DNA of 64,000 nt from Chitinophagaceae bacterium (lineage in GTDB: Bacteria; Bacteroidota; Bacteroidia; Chitinophagales; Chitinophagaceae): positions 25,013 through 89,012 of the forward strand of contig JADBXP010000027.1 in assembly GCA_020403455.1 (NCBI GenBank), read 5' to 3'. The notes under the pieces are model-generated. The model was given only the letters and a program-made list of their open reading frames with translations. It was not told the origin of the DNA and did not search any database. Made by a program: the position numbers and the translations under genes. Below, in pieces: positions 57,376 through 64,000 of this stretch. Position 1 is the stretch's first letter; each line of letters begins with the position of its first letter.

Positions 57376-57828
57376 TTACTCTTTGTTTTTTGAATCCATC
57401 CATATAGTTACAGGTCCGTCATTGATTAAACTTACCTGCATGTCTGCACCAAAAACACCGGTGGCAATCGACTTCCCCATTAAAGAAGTCAATGACTGAA
57501 TCAAATGTTCATAGATAGGGATGGCTATTTCAGGACGGGCAGCACGTATATAAGAGGGACGATTGCCTTTTTTTGTCAGAGCATGCAACGTGAATTGACT
57601 GATCAACAAAATTTCACCGCCCGTTTCAAGACAACTTTTGTTCATCACCCCCTGTTCGTCAGGGAATATACGCAACTGCACAATTTTGCCGGCGATCCAA
57701 TCCACATCTTCCCTGTTGTCGGCTTCTTCGATTCCCACAAAGACCAGTAAACCCCTTCCGATACTGCCCCTGAGCTGCTGTTCACTTTCAACTGAAGCCC
57801 GAGAAACACGCTGTACGACAATTCTCAT
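57376..57828 (-). CDS. dtd: D-aminoacyl-tRNA deacylase
   Basis: A 150-residue DTD that removes D-amino acids (and glycine) from mischarged tRNA. Motifs: MRIVVQRVSRASVE at the start, GRGLLVFVGIEEADN, the active-site ILLISQFTLHA (SQxT) near residues 76-86, and GVFGADMQVSLINDGPVTIWMDS with the GP-containing motif near the C-terminus (variant of the NGPVT loop). It is cotranscribed with the MazG-like gene and divergent from arfB. Confidence 0.95.
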   Translation of the reverse strand: MRIVVQRVSRASVESEQQLRGSIGRGLLVFVGIEEADNREDVDWIAGKIVQLRIFPDEQGVMNKSCLETGGEILLISQFTLHALTKKGNRPSYIRAARPEIAIPIYEHLIQSLTSLMGKSIATGVFGADMQVSLINDGPVTIWMDSKNKE

Positions 57829-57861
57829 AATGAATCAAATGATTTGTGCGAACTTTACGAT

Positions 57862-58266
57862 ATGAAGATAGTTATAACCCCTGAAATACAGTTCCAGACC
57901 GCCCGCAGTGGCGGGAAGGGGGGACAAAACGTCAACAAGGTAGAGACCATGGTGGAAGGAAGATGGCATGTCAGTTCATCCCACCTCCTTACACCGGAAC
58001 AAAAAGAGTGGATACAACAACGCCTGGCCAATCGCATTTTACAGGATGGTTGTCTGCTGGTAAAATCACAGACGCACAGGAGCCAATGGAGCAACAAACA
58101 GGAAGTGATTGAAAAAATGAACAGATTGGTAGCCAAAGCTCTGTTGAAACCAACCATCAGAAAAGCAACGCTACCCACCCCAGCCTCTAAAGAAAAACGC
58201 CTGGAAACAAAAAAAAGAACTTCCCTCAATAAAATCTTGAGGAAGAAAATAAATAGGGACGAATGA
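57862..58266 (+). CDS. arfB: alternative ribosome-rescue factor B (peptidyl-tRNA hydrolase)
   Basis: A 134-residue release-factor-like protein. The catalytic GGQ motif is at residues 20-22 within ARSGGKGGQNVNKVET. The basic C-terminal tail (KKRTSLNKILRKKIN) enters the mRNA channel of stalled ribosomes. It frees ribosomes on non-stop mRNA. The ATG giving MKIVITPEIQF is used. Its last bases overlap the start of the MbnP gene by four. Confidence 0.93.
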   Translation: MKIVITPEIQFQTARSGGKGGQNVNKVETMVEGRWHVSSSHLLTPEQKEWIQQRLANRILQDGCLLVKSQTHRSQWSNKQEVIEKMNRLVAKALLKPTIRKATLPTPASKEKRLETKKRTSLNKILRKKINRDE

Positions 58267-59003
58267 GATTTGCAGGAACCATATTTGTTTTGAATTTGTT
58301 GCTGCTTCCCCCAATGATGGGCTTTAAAAAACAGGATGCAGCTCATGCACTCCATATTGTTGTACAACCCATCTGCGGAAACAGGCCATTTTCTTTTGAC
58401 AGCAGCTTTGTGAATGCAATGGGTGAAACATTTCAGGTAAGTAAATGTCTTTTTTATCTTTCGAATTTTTCTGTCACTTACACTGATGGAAAAAAGGAAA
58501 AGATTCCGGCGAGTTATTTCCTGATCGATCTTTCAGATAGTAGGAGTTGTAAGATTCAACTGCCGGTTCAAAATAAAAAAATACAATCCATACATTTCCT
58601 TCTTGGTATTGACAGTGCTACGAATGTGAGGGGCATACAAAAAGGGGTGCTGGATCCTGCCAGGGGAATGTTTTGGACCTGGAATACCGGATATGTTATG
58701 GCCAAGATGGAAGGCACATCAACTGCCTCCAACATGCCGGGAAAGAAATTTTCGTACCACATAGGGGGATATGCCGGAGACCAGAATGTGGTTAAATCGA
58801 TTGAACTCTTCCTGACCGGGGTGAAGGAAATAAAAAAGGAACAACCAATTGTTTTGCTGGCCGATGTATTGCACTGGTTCAATGGTCCTTCCAATCTTTC
58901 CATCGCTCAACAGCCCAATTGCCATTCTCCAGGTGAACTAGCACAAAGAATAGCAGAGAACTATCAATCCATGTTCAGCATTCAGACAACACCGAACCCA
59001 TGA
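58263..59003 (+). CDS. MbnP-like copper-binding protein
   Basis: A 246-residue secreted or membrane-anchored protein with a hydrophobic N-terminus. The MbnP pattern is clear: LHIVVQPICGNRPF, GETFQVSKCLFYLSNFSV, YFLIDLSDS, FLLGIDSATNVRG, and GMFWTWNTGYVMAKMEG with Trp138 and Trp140, then SYHIGGYAG. In studied MbnP proteins a tryptophan is converted to kynurenine by the diheme partner MbnH, creating part of a copper site. Here the next gene, overlapping by four bases, encodes that partner type. Which Trp is modified cannot be told from sequence. Confidence 0.8.
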   Translation: MRFAGTIFVLNLLLLPPMMGFKKQDAAHALHIVVQPICGNRPFSFDSSFVNAMGETFQVSKCLFYLSNFSVTYTDGKKEKIPASYFLIDLSDSRSCKIQLPVQNKKIQSIHFLLGIDSATNVRGIQKGVLDPARGMFWTWNTGYVMAKMEGTSTASNMPGKKFSYHIGGYAGDQNVVKSIELFLTGVKEIKKEQPIVLLADVLHWFNGPSNLSIAQQPNCHSPGELAQRIAENYQSMFSIQTTPNP

Positions 59004-60079
59004 AAAGAATGAATCTGGTATTGCTGCTGATTATTGGCACCTGCATAGCGTGGGTGAAGACAGGTGAGTGGTGGATCGCAACTCATCCTGTGAAATTGAC
59101 GGTACCTAAAGGCTGGCCCACACCTGCCTATGACTTCCAAGAAAATCCGCTAACGCGGGAAGGGATTGCTTTGGGGAAACAATTGTTTTATGACCCGATC
59201 CTCAGCAAGGACGGAACAATATCTTGTGGCAGTTGTCACCAGTCCTTCGCCGGATTTGCCACGTATGATCACCCGCTGAGTCATGGGATCAACAATGGTT
59301 TTACCAACCGCAATGCACCGGGAATTGTCAACATGGCCTGGCAGAAAAATTTTATGTTGGATGGAGGCATCCTGCACCTCGATCTTCAGCCACTGGCACC
59401 AATAACGGCTGAAAATGAAATGGGAGAAACCATTTCCGGGGTATTGGAAAAACTAAACAAAGATGCAACCTATAGGAAAAAATTTCAAGTGGCCTTTGGG
59501 GTGAAAACAATCTCCACAGCAGAGTTGGGCAAGGCATTGAGCCAGTTTGTTCTTAGTCTGGTGAGTTACAACAGCAAATATGACCGGGTGATGCGGGGAG
59601 AAGCTCGATTCATTTTACCGGAGCAGCTCGGGTATGAGATTTTTCAAAAAAAATGCGTCACATGTCATCCTCCCCCCTTCTTCACAGATTTTAGTTTCCG
59701 CAATGCCGGACTAGCAGCTGATGAAACATTACAAGACAAGGGGAGAATGACCATTAGCGGTAAGAAAGAAGATTCCCTTGCTTTCAGGGTTCCTAGTCTG
59801 CGCAATGTGGCACTGAGCTTCCCGTATGGACATGATGGAAGATTTGCAACGCTGCAAAATGTTTTTGAACACTATAGAAACAGCCGGCCGCGGCCCGCCG
59901 GAACAGATCCTATGCTGCAAAATGGAATAGTACTCAGTAATTTTGAGATCGGACAATTAACGGCATTTCTACATACATTGACAGATTCTACTATTGTGAA
60001 TAATCCTGCATTCCTTCCCGAAGAACAAAATCGCCGGCAAAAACAGGAAAGGGATATACACAGGAACAAGGGAGATTGA
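59000..60079 (+). CDS. MbnH-type diheme cytochrome c enzyme
   Basis: A 359-residue MauG/CcpA-family enzyme with an N-terminal signal or anchor (LVLLLIIGTCIAWV). Heme sites: SCGSCHQ (Cys76, Cys79, His80) and KCVTCHPPP (Cys219, Cys222, His223). It also has REGIALGKQLFYDPILSKDGT, NRNAPGIVNMAWQKNFMLDGGILHLD, and FRVPSLRNVALSFPYGHDGRF. It acts in the periplasm and, given its ATGA overlap with the MbnP gene, probably oxidises a tryptophan of that protein to kynurenine; that pairing is known for MbnP/MbnH. It differs from the peroxidase lipoprotein near 25 kb. Confidence 0.85.
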   Translation: MKRMNLVLLLIIGTCIAWVKTGEWWIATHPVKLTVPKGWPTPAYDFQENPLTREGIALGKQLFYDPILSKDGTISCGSCHQSFAGFATYDHPLSHGINNGFTNRNAPGIVNMAWQKNFMLDGGILHLDLQPLAPITAENEMGETISGVLEKLNKDATYRKKFQVAFGVKTISTAELGKALSQFVLSLVSYNSKYDRVMRGEARFILPEQLGYEIFQKKCVTCHPPPFFTDFSFRNAGLAADETLQDKGRMTISGKKEDSLAFRVPSLRNVALSFPYGHDGRFATLQNVFEHYRNSRPRPAGTDPMLQNGIVLSNFEIGQLTAFLHTLTDSTIVNNPAFLPEEQNRRQKQERDIHRNKGD

Positions 60080-60121
60080 TTACTTTCGATATCAATTAAA
60101 AGAAATCTTTAAGGACTACAG

Positions 60122-61621
60122 GTGAGTGGTATAAAAAAATTAGCGGGACAAACCATGTGGTATGGTGTTAGCACCATGGCGGGCAGACTCATCAACTACC
60201 TGCTGACGCCCTACCTTACCTATCAATTCACTACTGCACAATATGGGGAGATGTCGATGGTGTACGCAGTCATTCCGTTCATGAATGTTTTATTCAGTTA
60301 TGGGATGGAAACTGCATACTTCCGATTCACAAAAGATCATCCACGACAGGAAGTGAATAACACAGCAGCCACATCACTCCTCCTGACAACCCTGGTGTTA
60401 ACAGGTATTTTGATTTTGTTGGCTGGTCCGCTAGCCACCTTGCTACAATTACCAGAACATCCCGAATACTTATGGCTGGCCGCAGGTATCATTGCTACCG
60501 ATGCCCTATGTATTGTTCCATTTGCGCAACTGCGCCAGGAGGGAAGGCCGATTCGGTTTGCCTTCATTAAAATTGGAGGAATACTTACCAATATATTTTT
60601 TGTGATTTTCTTTTTATCTATGTGGCCTGCCTGGCTATCATCGCACCCGGAACATTTTAGTGCCGGCTGGTATGATGCCAAAGCAGCTGTGATGTACGTA
60701 CTTCTAGCCAATCTGATTCAAAACTCTATCGTCTTATTCTTACTCAGGAAACAATGGAAGGGCTTTCAATTTAAATTGGATAAAGTACTTTGGTGGAAGA
60801 TGTTCAGCTATGGATGGCCATTGATCTTTGCCGGATTGGCAGGTATGGTGAACGAAACTTTCGATCGGATTATGCTGGGTTGGTGGGCGCCCGTAAATGG
60901 AACAGAAGCAGCCCAAACGGAAGTGGGAATATATTCAGCGTGTTATAAATTATCGATCCTGATCACCCTGGGCAGACAGGCATTCAGTCTTGGTGCTGAG
61001 CCCTTCTTTTTTCGACTCGCAGAAAAAGAAGATGCGCCAAAACAGTATGCACGCGTGATGAAGTTTTTTGTCATAACCCTATGTGTAATGTATTTGATGG
61101 TCATGTTGTTCCTGGACTACTGGAAATACTTTATTCAAAAACCGGAAATGTGGATAGGGCTAAAAGTAGTTCCGCTTTTGTTGCTTGCCAATATTTTTCT
61201 GGGGGTATATTATAATCTCAGTGTGTGGTACAAGCTCGCCGATAAAACATCTGCCGGTGCCTGGATCACATTCGCAGGTGCACTGATAACTTTAGTGATC
61301 AATTATTGGGGAATACCTCTCTACAGTTATATGGCTTGTGCATGGGCAACACTGGCCTGTTATGGAAGTATGATGATCATCAGCTACTATTGGGGACAAA
61401 AAGTTTATCCCATACCCTATCAGGTGATGCGCCTTCTTGGATATGTGTTGTTGGTTGTGTTAATTGGACAGAGTTTCGAGTGGTTGATATCCGGAATGGA
61501 ACTGAGCAATCTAATGCGCCTGGTGGTATCAACTACACTTATCATTCTCTTCCTGGGTGTAGTAATTTTGGCAGAAAAAGAAGAGTTGAAAAAAATTCCA
61601 TTGATGAAACAATGGTTCTAA
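60122..61621 (+). CDS. Wzx-like oligosaccharide flippase / polysaccharide export protein
   Basis: A 499-residue integral membrane protein of the MOP superfamily, with about 12-14 predicted transmembrane segments. It starts with KKLAGQTMWYGVSTMAGRLINYLLTPYLTYQF, the usual signature of Bacteroidota flippases, and has FSYGMETAYFRFTKDH and MVNETFDRIMLGWWAP. It probably flips lipid-linked sugars across the inner membrane. The start codon is GTG, chosen because it lies just before the conserved start and no ATG is nearer. It is some 50 kb from the polysaccharide locus at the left end, so the link to it is not assured. Confidence 0.85.
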   Translation: MSGIKKLAGQTMWYGVSTMAGRLINYLLTPYLTYQFTTAQYGEMSMVYAVIPFMNVLFSYGMETAYFRFTKDHPRQEVNNTAATSLLLTTLVLTGILILLAGPLATLLQLPEHPEYLWLAAGIIATDALCIVPFAQLRQEGRPIRFAFIKIGGILTNIFFVIFFLSMWPAWLSSHPEHFSAGWYDAKAAVMYVLLANLIQNSIVLFLLRKQWKGFQFKLDKVLWWKMFSYGWPLIFAGLAGMVNETFDRIMLGWWAPVNGTEAAQTEVGIYSACYKLSILITLGRQAFSLGAEPFFFRLAEKEDAPKQYARVMKFFVITLCVMYLMVMLFLDYWKYFIQKPEMWIGLKVVPLLLLANIFLGVYYNLSVWYKLADKTSAGAWITFAGALITLVINYWGIPLYSYMACAWATLACYGSMMIISYYWGQKVYPIPYQVMRLLGYVLLVVLIGQSFEWLISGMELSNLMRLVVSTTLIILFLGVVILAEKEELKKIPLMKQWF

Positions 61622-61627
61622 TCATGT

Positions 61628-62110
61628 ATGGCAGAAGATTTACAAGTAATTACAGGCAGTAAACAAGAACAATACGAAGCACTCCTGCCGCAAATAGAAG
61701 CACTGATCAGCGGGGAACCGGATCTGATTGCTAATTTGGCGAATGTTTCAGCAGCGTTGTTCCAACAGTTTAAATGGTTGTGGGTAGGATTTTATATAGT
61801 AAGGGGCGACGAATTGGTGTTGGGTCCATTTCAGGGTCCCATTGCCTGCACACGCATACGAAAAGGAAAGGGTGTATGTGGAACAAGCTGGGAGCGGGCA
61901 GAAACATTGGTAGTTCCTGATGTAGAAAAATTTCCCGGACACATAGCCTGCAGTAGCTTATCTCGTTCGGAAATTGTTGTGCCATTAATAGACAAGGGAA
62001 ATGTATGGGGGGTATTGGATGTAGACAGCATTGAGCTGAATGACTTCGATGCAGTCGATAAAAAGTATCTCGAACTATTAGTAACAAGAATTGTGAACGC
62101 AGCGCAATAA
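61628..62110 (+). CDS. msrC: free methionine-(R)-sulfoxide reductase (GAF domain)
   Basis: A 160-residue GAF-fold enzyme reducing free methionine-R-sulfoxide. The three catalytic or resolving cysteines are Cys74 (GPIACTRI), Cys84 (KGVCGTSW) and Cys108 (GHIACSSLSRSE), with the spacing of the E. coli enzyme. WVGFYIVRGDELVLGPFQG and WGVLDVDS are also typical. It lies 6 bases after the flippase gene. Cytosolic, no signal peptide. Confidence 0.92.
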   Translation: MAEDLQVITGSKQEQYEALLPQIEALISGEPDLIANLANVSAALFQQFKWLWVGFYIVRGDELVLGPFQGPIACTRIRKGKGVCGTSWERAETLVVPDVEKFPGHIACSSLSRSEIVVPLIDKGNVWGVLDVDSIELNDFDAVDKKYLELLVTRIVNAAQ

Positions 62111-62287
62111 GCAGCTTCCAGTAACCACTGAAACAGCGATTCATTTATTTTCATTACCTTTGCGTATTCATATAAGCGCTCTACAGGCTGATCACACTTC
62201 CGTGACAAAGTTTTTCAGATCATTTACGGGTTGGTTATATCGCAGTTGACACGATGTTAGCTGACGTTCATTTTTATATTTTATTCA

Positions 62288-63568
62288 ATGACATTTCATT
62301 CATTGCACATTATGCCTGCGATACAGGAGGCATTAGAACAAGAGGGGTATCAACATCCTACACCTATTCAGGCGCAAGCCATTCCACCTGCTTTGCAGGG
62401 GAATGATGTATTGGGCTGTGCACAAACGGGTACGGGAAAAACGGCTGCATTTTCCATTCCTATTTTACAAAATCTTGCCCTGCAGCAACCGGCAACAACA
62501 ACAAAAAGAGGCATTAAAGCATTGGTAGTTACTCCAACGCGTGAATTGGCCATTCAAATCGATGAGAGTCTGGCGGCCTATGGCAGGAATCTACCATTGC
62601 GACATACAGTAATTTTTGGAGGTGTTTCACAATTGGCACAAACCCAGGCGCTACAAAAGGGTGTAGATATTTTAGTAGCCACCCCCGGCAGACTGCTCGA
62701 CCTGATGCAACAAGGGTTTATCTCATTGCAACAAGTTCAGATGTTGGTGTTGGATGAAGCAGATCGTATGCTGGACATGGGTTTCATCCATGATGTGAAA
62801 AAAATTCTGGCCAAAGTTCCTGCCAAAAAACAAACCTTGTTTTTTTCGGCTACTATGCCACCCGAGATTGCTGCGCTGGCCTCCTCGCTTTTACAAAACC
62901 CGGTGCGCGTAGAAGTGACGCCGGTATCGTCTACAGCAGAAACGATCGGCCAACAACTGTACCATGTAAATCGCGAAAACAAAAAATTATTGTTGGCCCA
63001 TTTGCTGAAGGACGAAACCATCAAAACAGCTCTGGTTTTTACCAGAACTAAACACGGGGCTGACAAGGTTGTGAAGGACTTACTCCGTTCTGGTTTTACA
63101 GCGGAGGCCATTCATGGCAACAAATCTCAAAATGCAAGACAGCGAGCTTTAAGCAATTTTAAGAATGGGACTACCCGCGTATTGGTAGCAACAGATATTG
63201 CTGCCAGGGGTATCGATGTAGATCAGTTATCGCATGTAATCAATTTTGAGTTGCCGAATGTACCGGAAACATATGTCCACAGGATTGGCAGAACAGGAAG
63301 GGCCGGTGCCAGCGGTGTTGCGATTTCATTTTGTGATCAGGAGGAAAGAGAATTTCTTCGCGACATTCAAAAATTGACAGGTATAAGTATTCCTGTTGTT
63401 GCGGAAAATCCATATCCTGTTGGAGTGAATCCTACCCAGTCGTTTCAAATGCCACCGCAACGCCAGTCAGAGTATAGGGGTGGTAATAGAGGTGGTGATA
63501 GATGGGGCCAAAGGCCCGGAAGATCAGCCGGCAACCGGAACCATTCCAGAAGGTTTAGTGCAAATTGA
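62288..63568 (+). CDS. DEAD-box RNA helicase, RhlE type
   Basis: A 426-residue ATP-dependent RNA helicase. Motifs: Q motif [26 protein letters not shown], Ia PTRELAIQI, Ib [58 protein letters not shown], and [12 protein letters not shown]. The C-terminal tail is basic and glycine/arginine-rich ([16 protein letters not shown]), typical of RhlE. It unwinds RNA, for instance during ribosome assembly or decay. Confidence 0.93.
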   Translation: MTFHSLHIMPAIQEALEQEGYQHPTPIQAQAIPPALQGNDVLGCAQTGTGKTAAFSIPILQNLALQQPATTTKRGIKALVVTPTRELAIQIDESLAAYGRNLPLRHTVIFGGVSQLAQTQALQKGVDILVATPGRLLDLMQQGFISLQQVQMLVLDEADRMLDMGFIHDVKKILAKVPAKKQTLFFSATMPPEIAALASSLLQNPVRVEVTPVSSTAETIGQQLYHVNRENKKLLLAHLLKDETIKTALVFTRTKHGADKVVKDLLRSGFTAEAIHGNKSQNARQRALSNFKNGTTRVLVATDIAARGIDVDQLSHVINFELPNVPETYVHRIGRTGRAGASGVAISFCDQEEREFLRDIQKLTGISIPVVAENPYPVGVNPTQSFQMPPQRQSEYRGGNRGGDRWGQRPGRSAGNRNHSRRFSAN

Positions 63569-63600
63569 TCTTGGGGCGATAAAAAATCGCTGAAAAATTG

Positions 63601-63608
63601 TAGTTTTG
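63601..63608 (+). promoter_or_regulatory. TAnnTTTG promoter element of tRNA-Leu
   Basis: TAGTTTTG with 7 bases before the tRNA 5' end. A small GCGAT..ATCGC hairpin precedes it. Confidence 0.45.
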
Positions 63609-63615
63609 CCACCCT

Positions 63616-63697
63616 GCGGATATGGCGAAATTGGCAGACGCACCAGACTTAGGATCTGGCGCCGCGAGGCGTGTAGGTTCGACTCCTATTATCCGCA
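63616..63697 (+). tRNA. tRNA-Leu(UAG)
   Basis: An 82-base class II tRNA: acceptor GCGGATA / TATCCGC with discriminator A, anticodon loop CTTAGGA (anticodon UAG), a short variable arm (GCGCCGCGAGGCGT) and T-loop GGTTCGACTCC. The 3' CCA is not encoded. It reads CUA (and CUN) codons. Confidence 0.95.
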
Positions 63698-63698
63698 C

Positions 63699-63743
63699 AA
63701 AGGCCAGAGGGAGTGTGATTCACACTCCCTCTGGCCTTTCTTC
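63699..63743 (+). terminator. terminator of tRNA-Leu
   Basis: A 19-bp stem (AAAGGCCAGAGGGAGTGTG and its complement) with a 3-base loop, directly after the tRNA, followed by TTCTTC. The stem is unusually long. Confidence 0.85.
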
Positions 63744-63867
63744 TACACTCCCTTGCTCCTTCGGCGCACCTTCGGTTCCAACTCACACTGATTGCCCTTC
63801 TCCGAAAAGTCTCTCCGACGCAGGAGGTGTACTTTGCGGCTTGAATGTGAAATTATCCTCTGTCTAG

Positions 63868-63908
63868 TCCTGAAATAGGTTTACATCTTAAGTAAACCAA
63901 AATCAGGA
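63868..63908. repeat. inverted-repeat structure at the left end of an insertion sequence
   Basis: TCCTGA, GGTTTAC, a 7-base loop, GTAAACC, TCAGGA form a two-part hairpin with an internal loop. It lies just upstream of the transposase start, so it probably belongs to the element's end or leader and may block read-through transcription. Confidence 0.5.
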
Positions 63909-63912
63909 TTAT

Positions 63913-64000
63913 ATGGAACACAAGTTCGAGATTCGTCAAATGTTTGACGACGATTTTAAAAGAAAAGTAATTGAAGAGTATTTATTAACGGGCTGTACTA
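63913..64000 (+). CDS. IS3-family transposase (OrfA-like), partial
   Basis: The first 29 codons run off the window edge. FEIRQMFDDDFKRKVIEEYLLTGCT is typical of the helix-turn-helix OrfA of IS3/IS911-like elements in Bacteroidota. The element is oriented away from tRNA-Leu and probably starts near 63860. Confidence 0.6.
   Translation, partial: MEHKFEIRQMFDDDFKRKVIEEYLLTGCT

Noticed and set aside
63606..63867. Protein-coding frames across tRNA-Leu
   Set aside because: They read through the tRNA and its terminator.

Overview
The window is a contiguous piece of a Bacteroidota chromosome, most likely from the Chitinophagia (Chitinophagaceae-like). The evidence is a type IX secretion (T9SS) block (porV, porU, gldJ), T9SS C-terminal sorting domains, a TonB-dependent receptor with a carboxypeptidase-like N-terminal domain, lipoproteins with Bacteroidota-style signal peptides, scarce Shine-Dalgarno sequences, and promoter-like TTTG-N19/20-TAnnTTTG sites. 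Species cannot be named from sequence alone.

Layout. 1-9.6 kb: an AT-rich surface-polysaccharide locus, all on the minus strand: two SAM methyltransferases (one cut by the window edge), two GT11-type fucosyltransferases, a GT2-DUF5672 fusion, a CgeB-like glycosyltransferase, a TviB/WbpA-type nucleotide-sugar dehydrogenase and an HddA-like sugar kinase. A decayed copy of the kinase 3' end lies on the other side of the dehydrogenase. 9.9-18.9 kb: ispF, porV and porU on the minus strand, then divergent gldJ, murF and a DUF983 gene. 18.9-25.4 kb: a beta-helix lipoprotein and TonB receptor pair, a VIT/CCC1-like metal transporter and a diheme peroxidase lipoprotein. 25.9-27.2 kb: a tandem array of nine full units and one truncated unit of about 130 bp, built from exchangeable hairpin modules, ending at tRNA-Ser(GGA). 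Its units resemble that tRNA's own trailer and terminator in inverted orientation. 27.3-28.8 kb: tatD and a polysaccharide deacetylase. 29.1-32.1 kb: an AT-rich cassette of a small thioredoxin-like protein, an exported protoglobin, DUF2024, a MarR regulator with a Cys-rich tail and a YggS-type PLP protein. The first two promoters share an operator-like motif.

32.4-63.6 kb is mostly core or housekeeping: gltX, aldo/keto reductase, a B12-binding protein, enoyl-CoA hydratase, a GH29 fucosidase, fumC, an amidohydrolase, an AraC regulator, gyrB, mfd, a large T9SS-exported subtilase, a ferredoxin-NADP reductase-like flavoprotein, glyS, aminopeptidase P, a MazG-like protein, dtd, arfB, an MbnP/MbnH copper pair, a Wzx-like flippase, fRMsr and a DEAD-box helicase. 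The window closes with tRNA-Leu(UAG) and the first 29 codons of an IS3-type transposase.

The strongest candidates for something undescribed are the hairpin array fused to the tRNA-Ser trailer and the protoglobin/thioredoxin/MarR cassette with its shared operator. The MbnP/MbnH pair and the direct repeat flanking the dehydrogenase gene are also worth checking.
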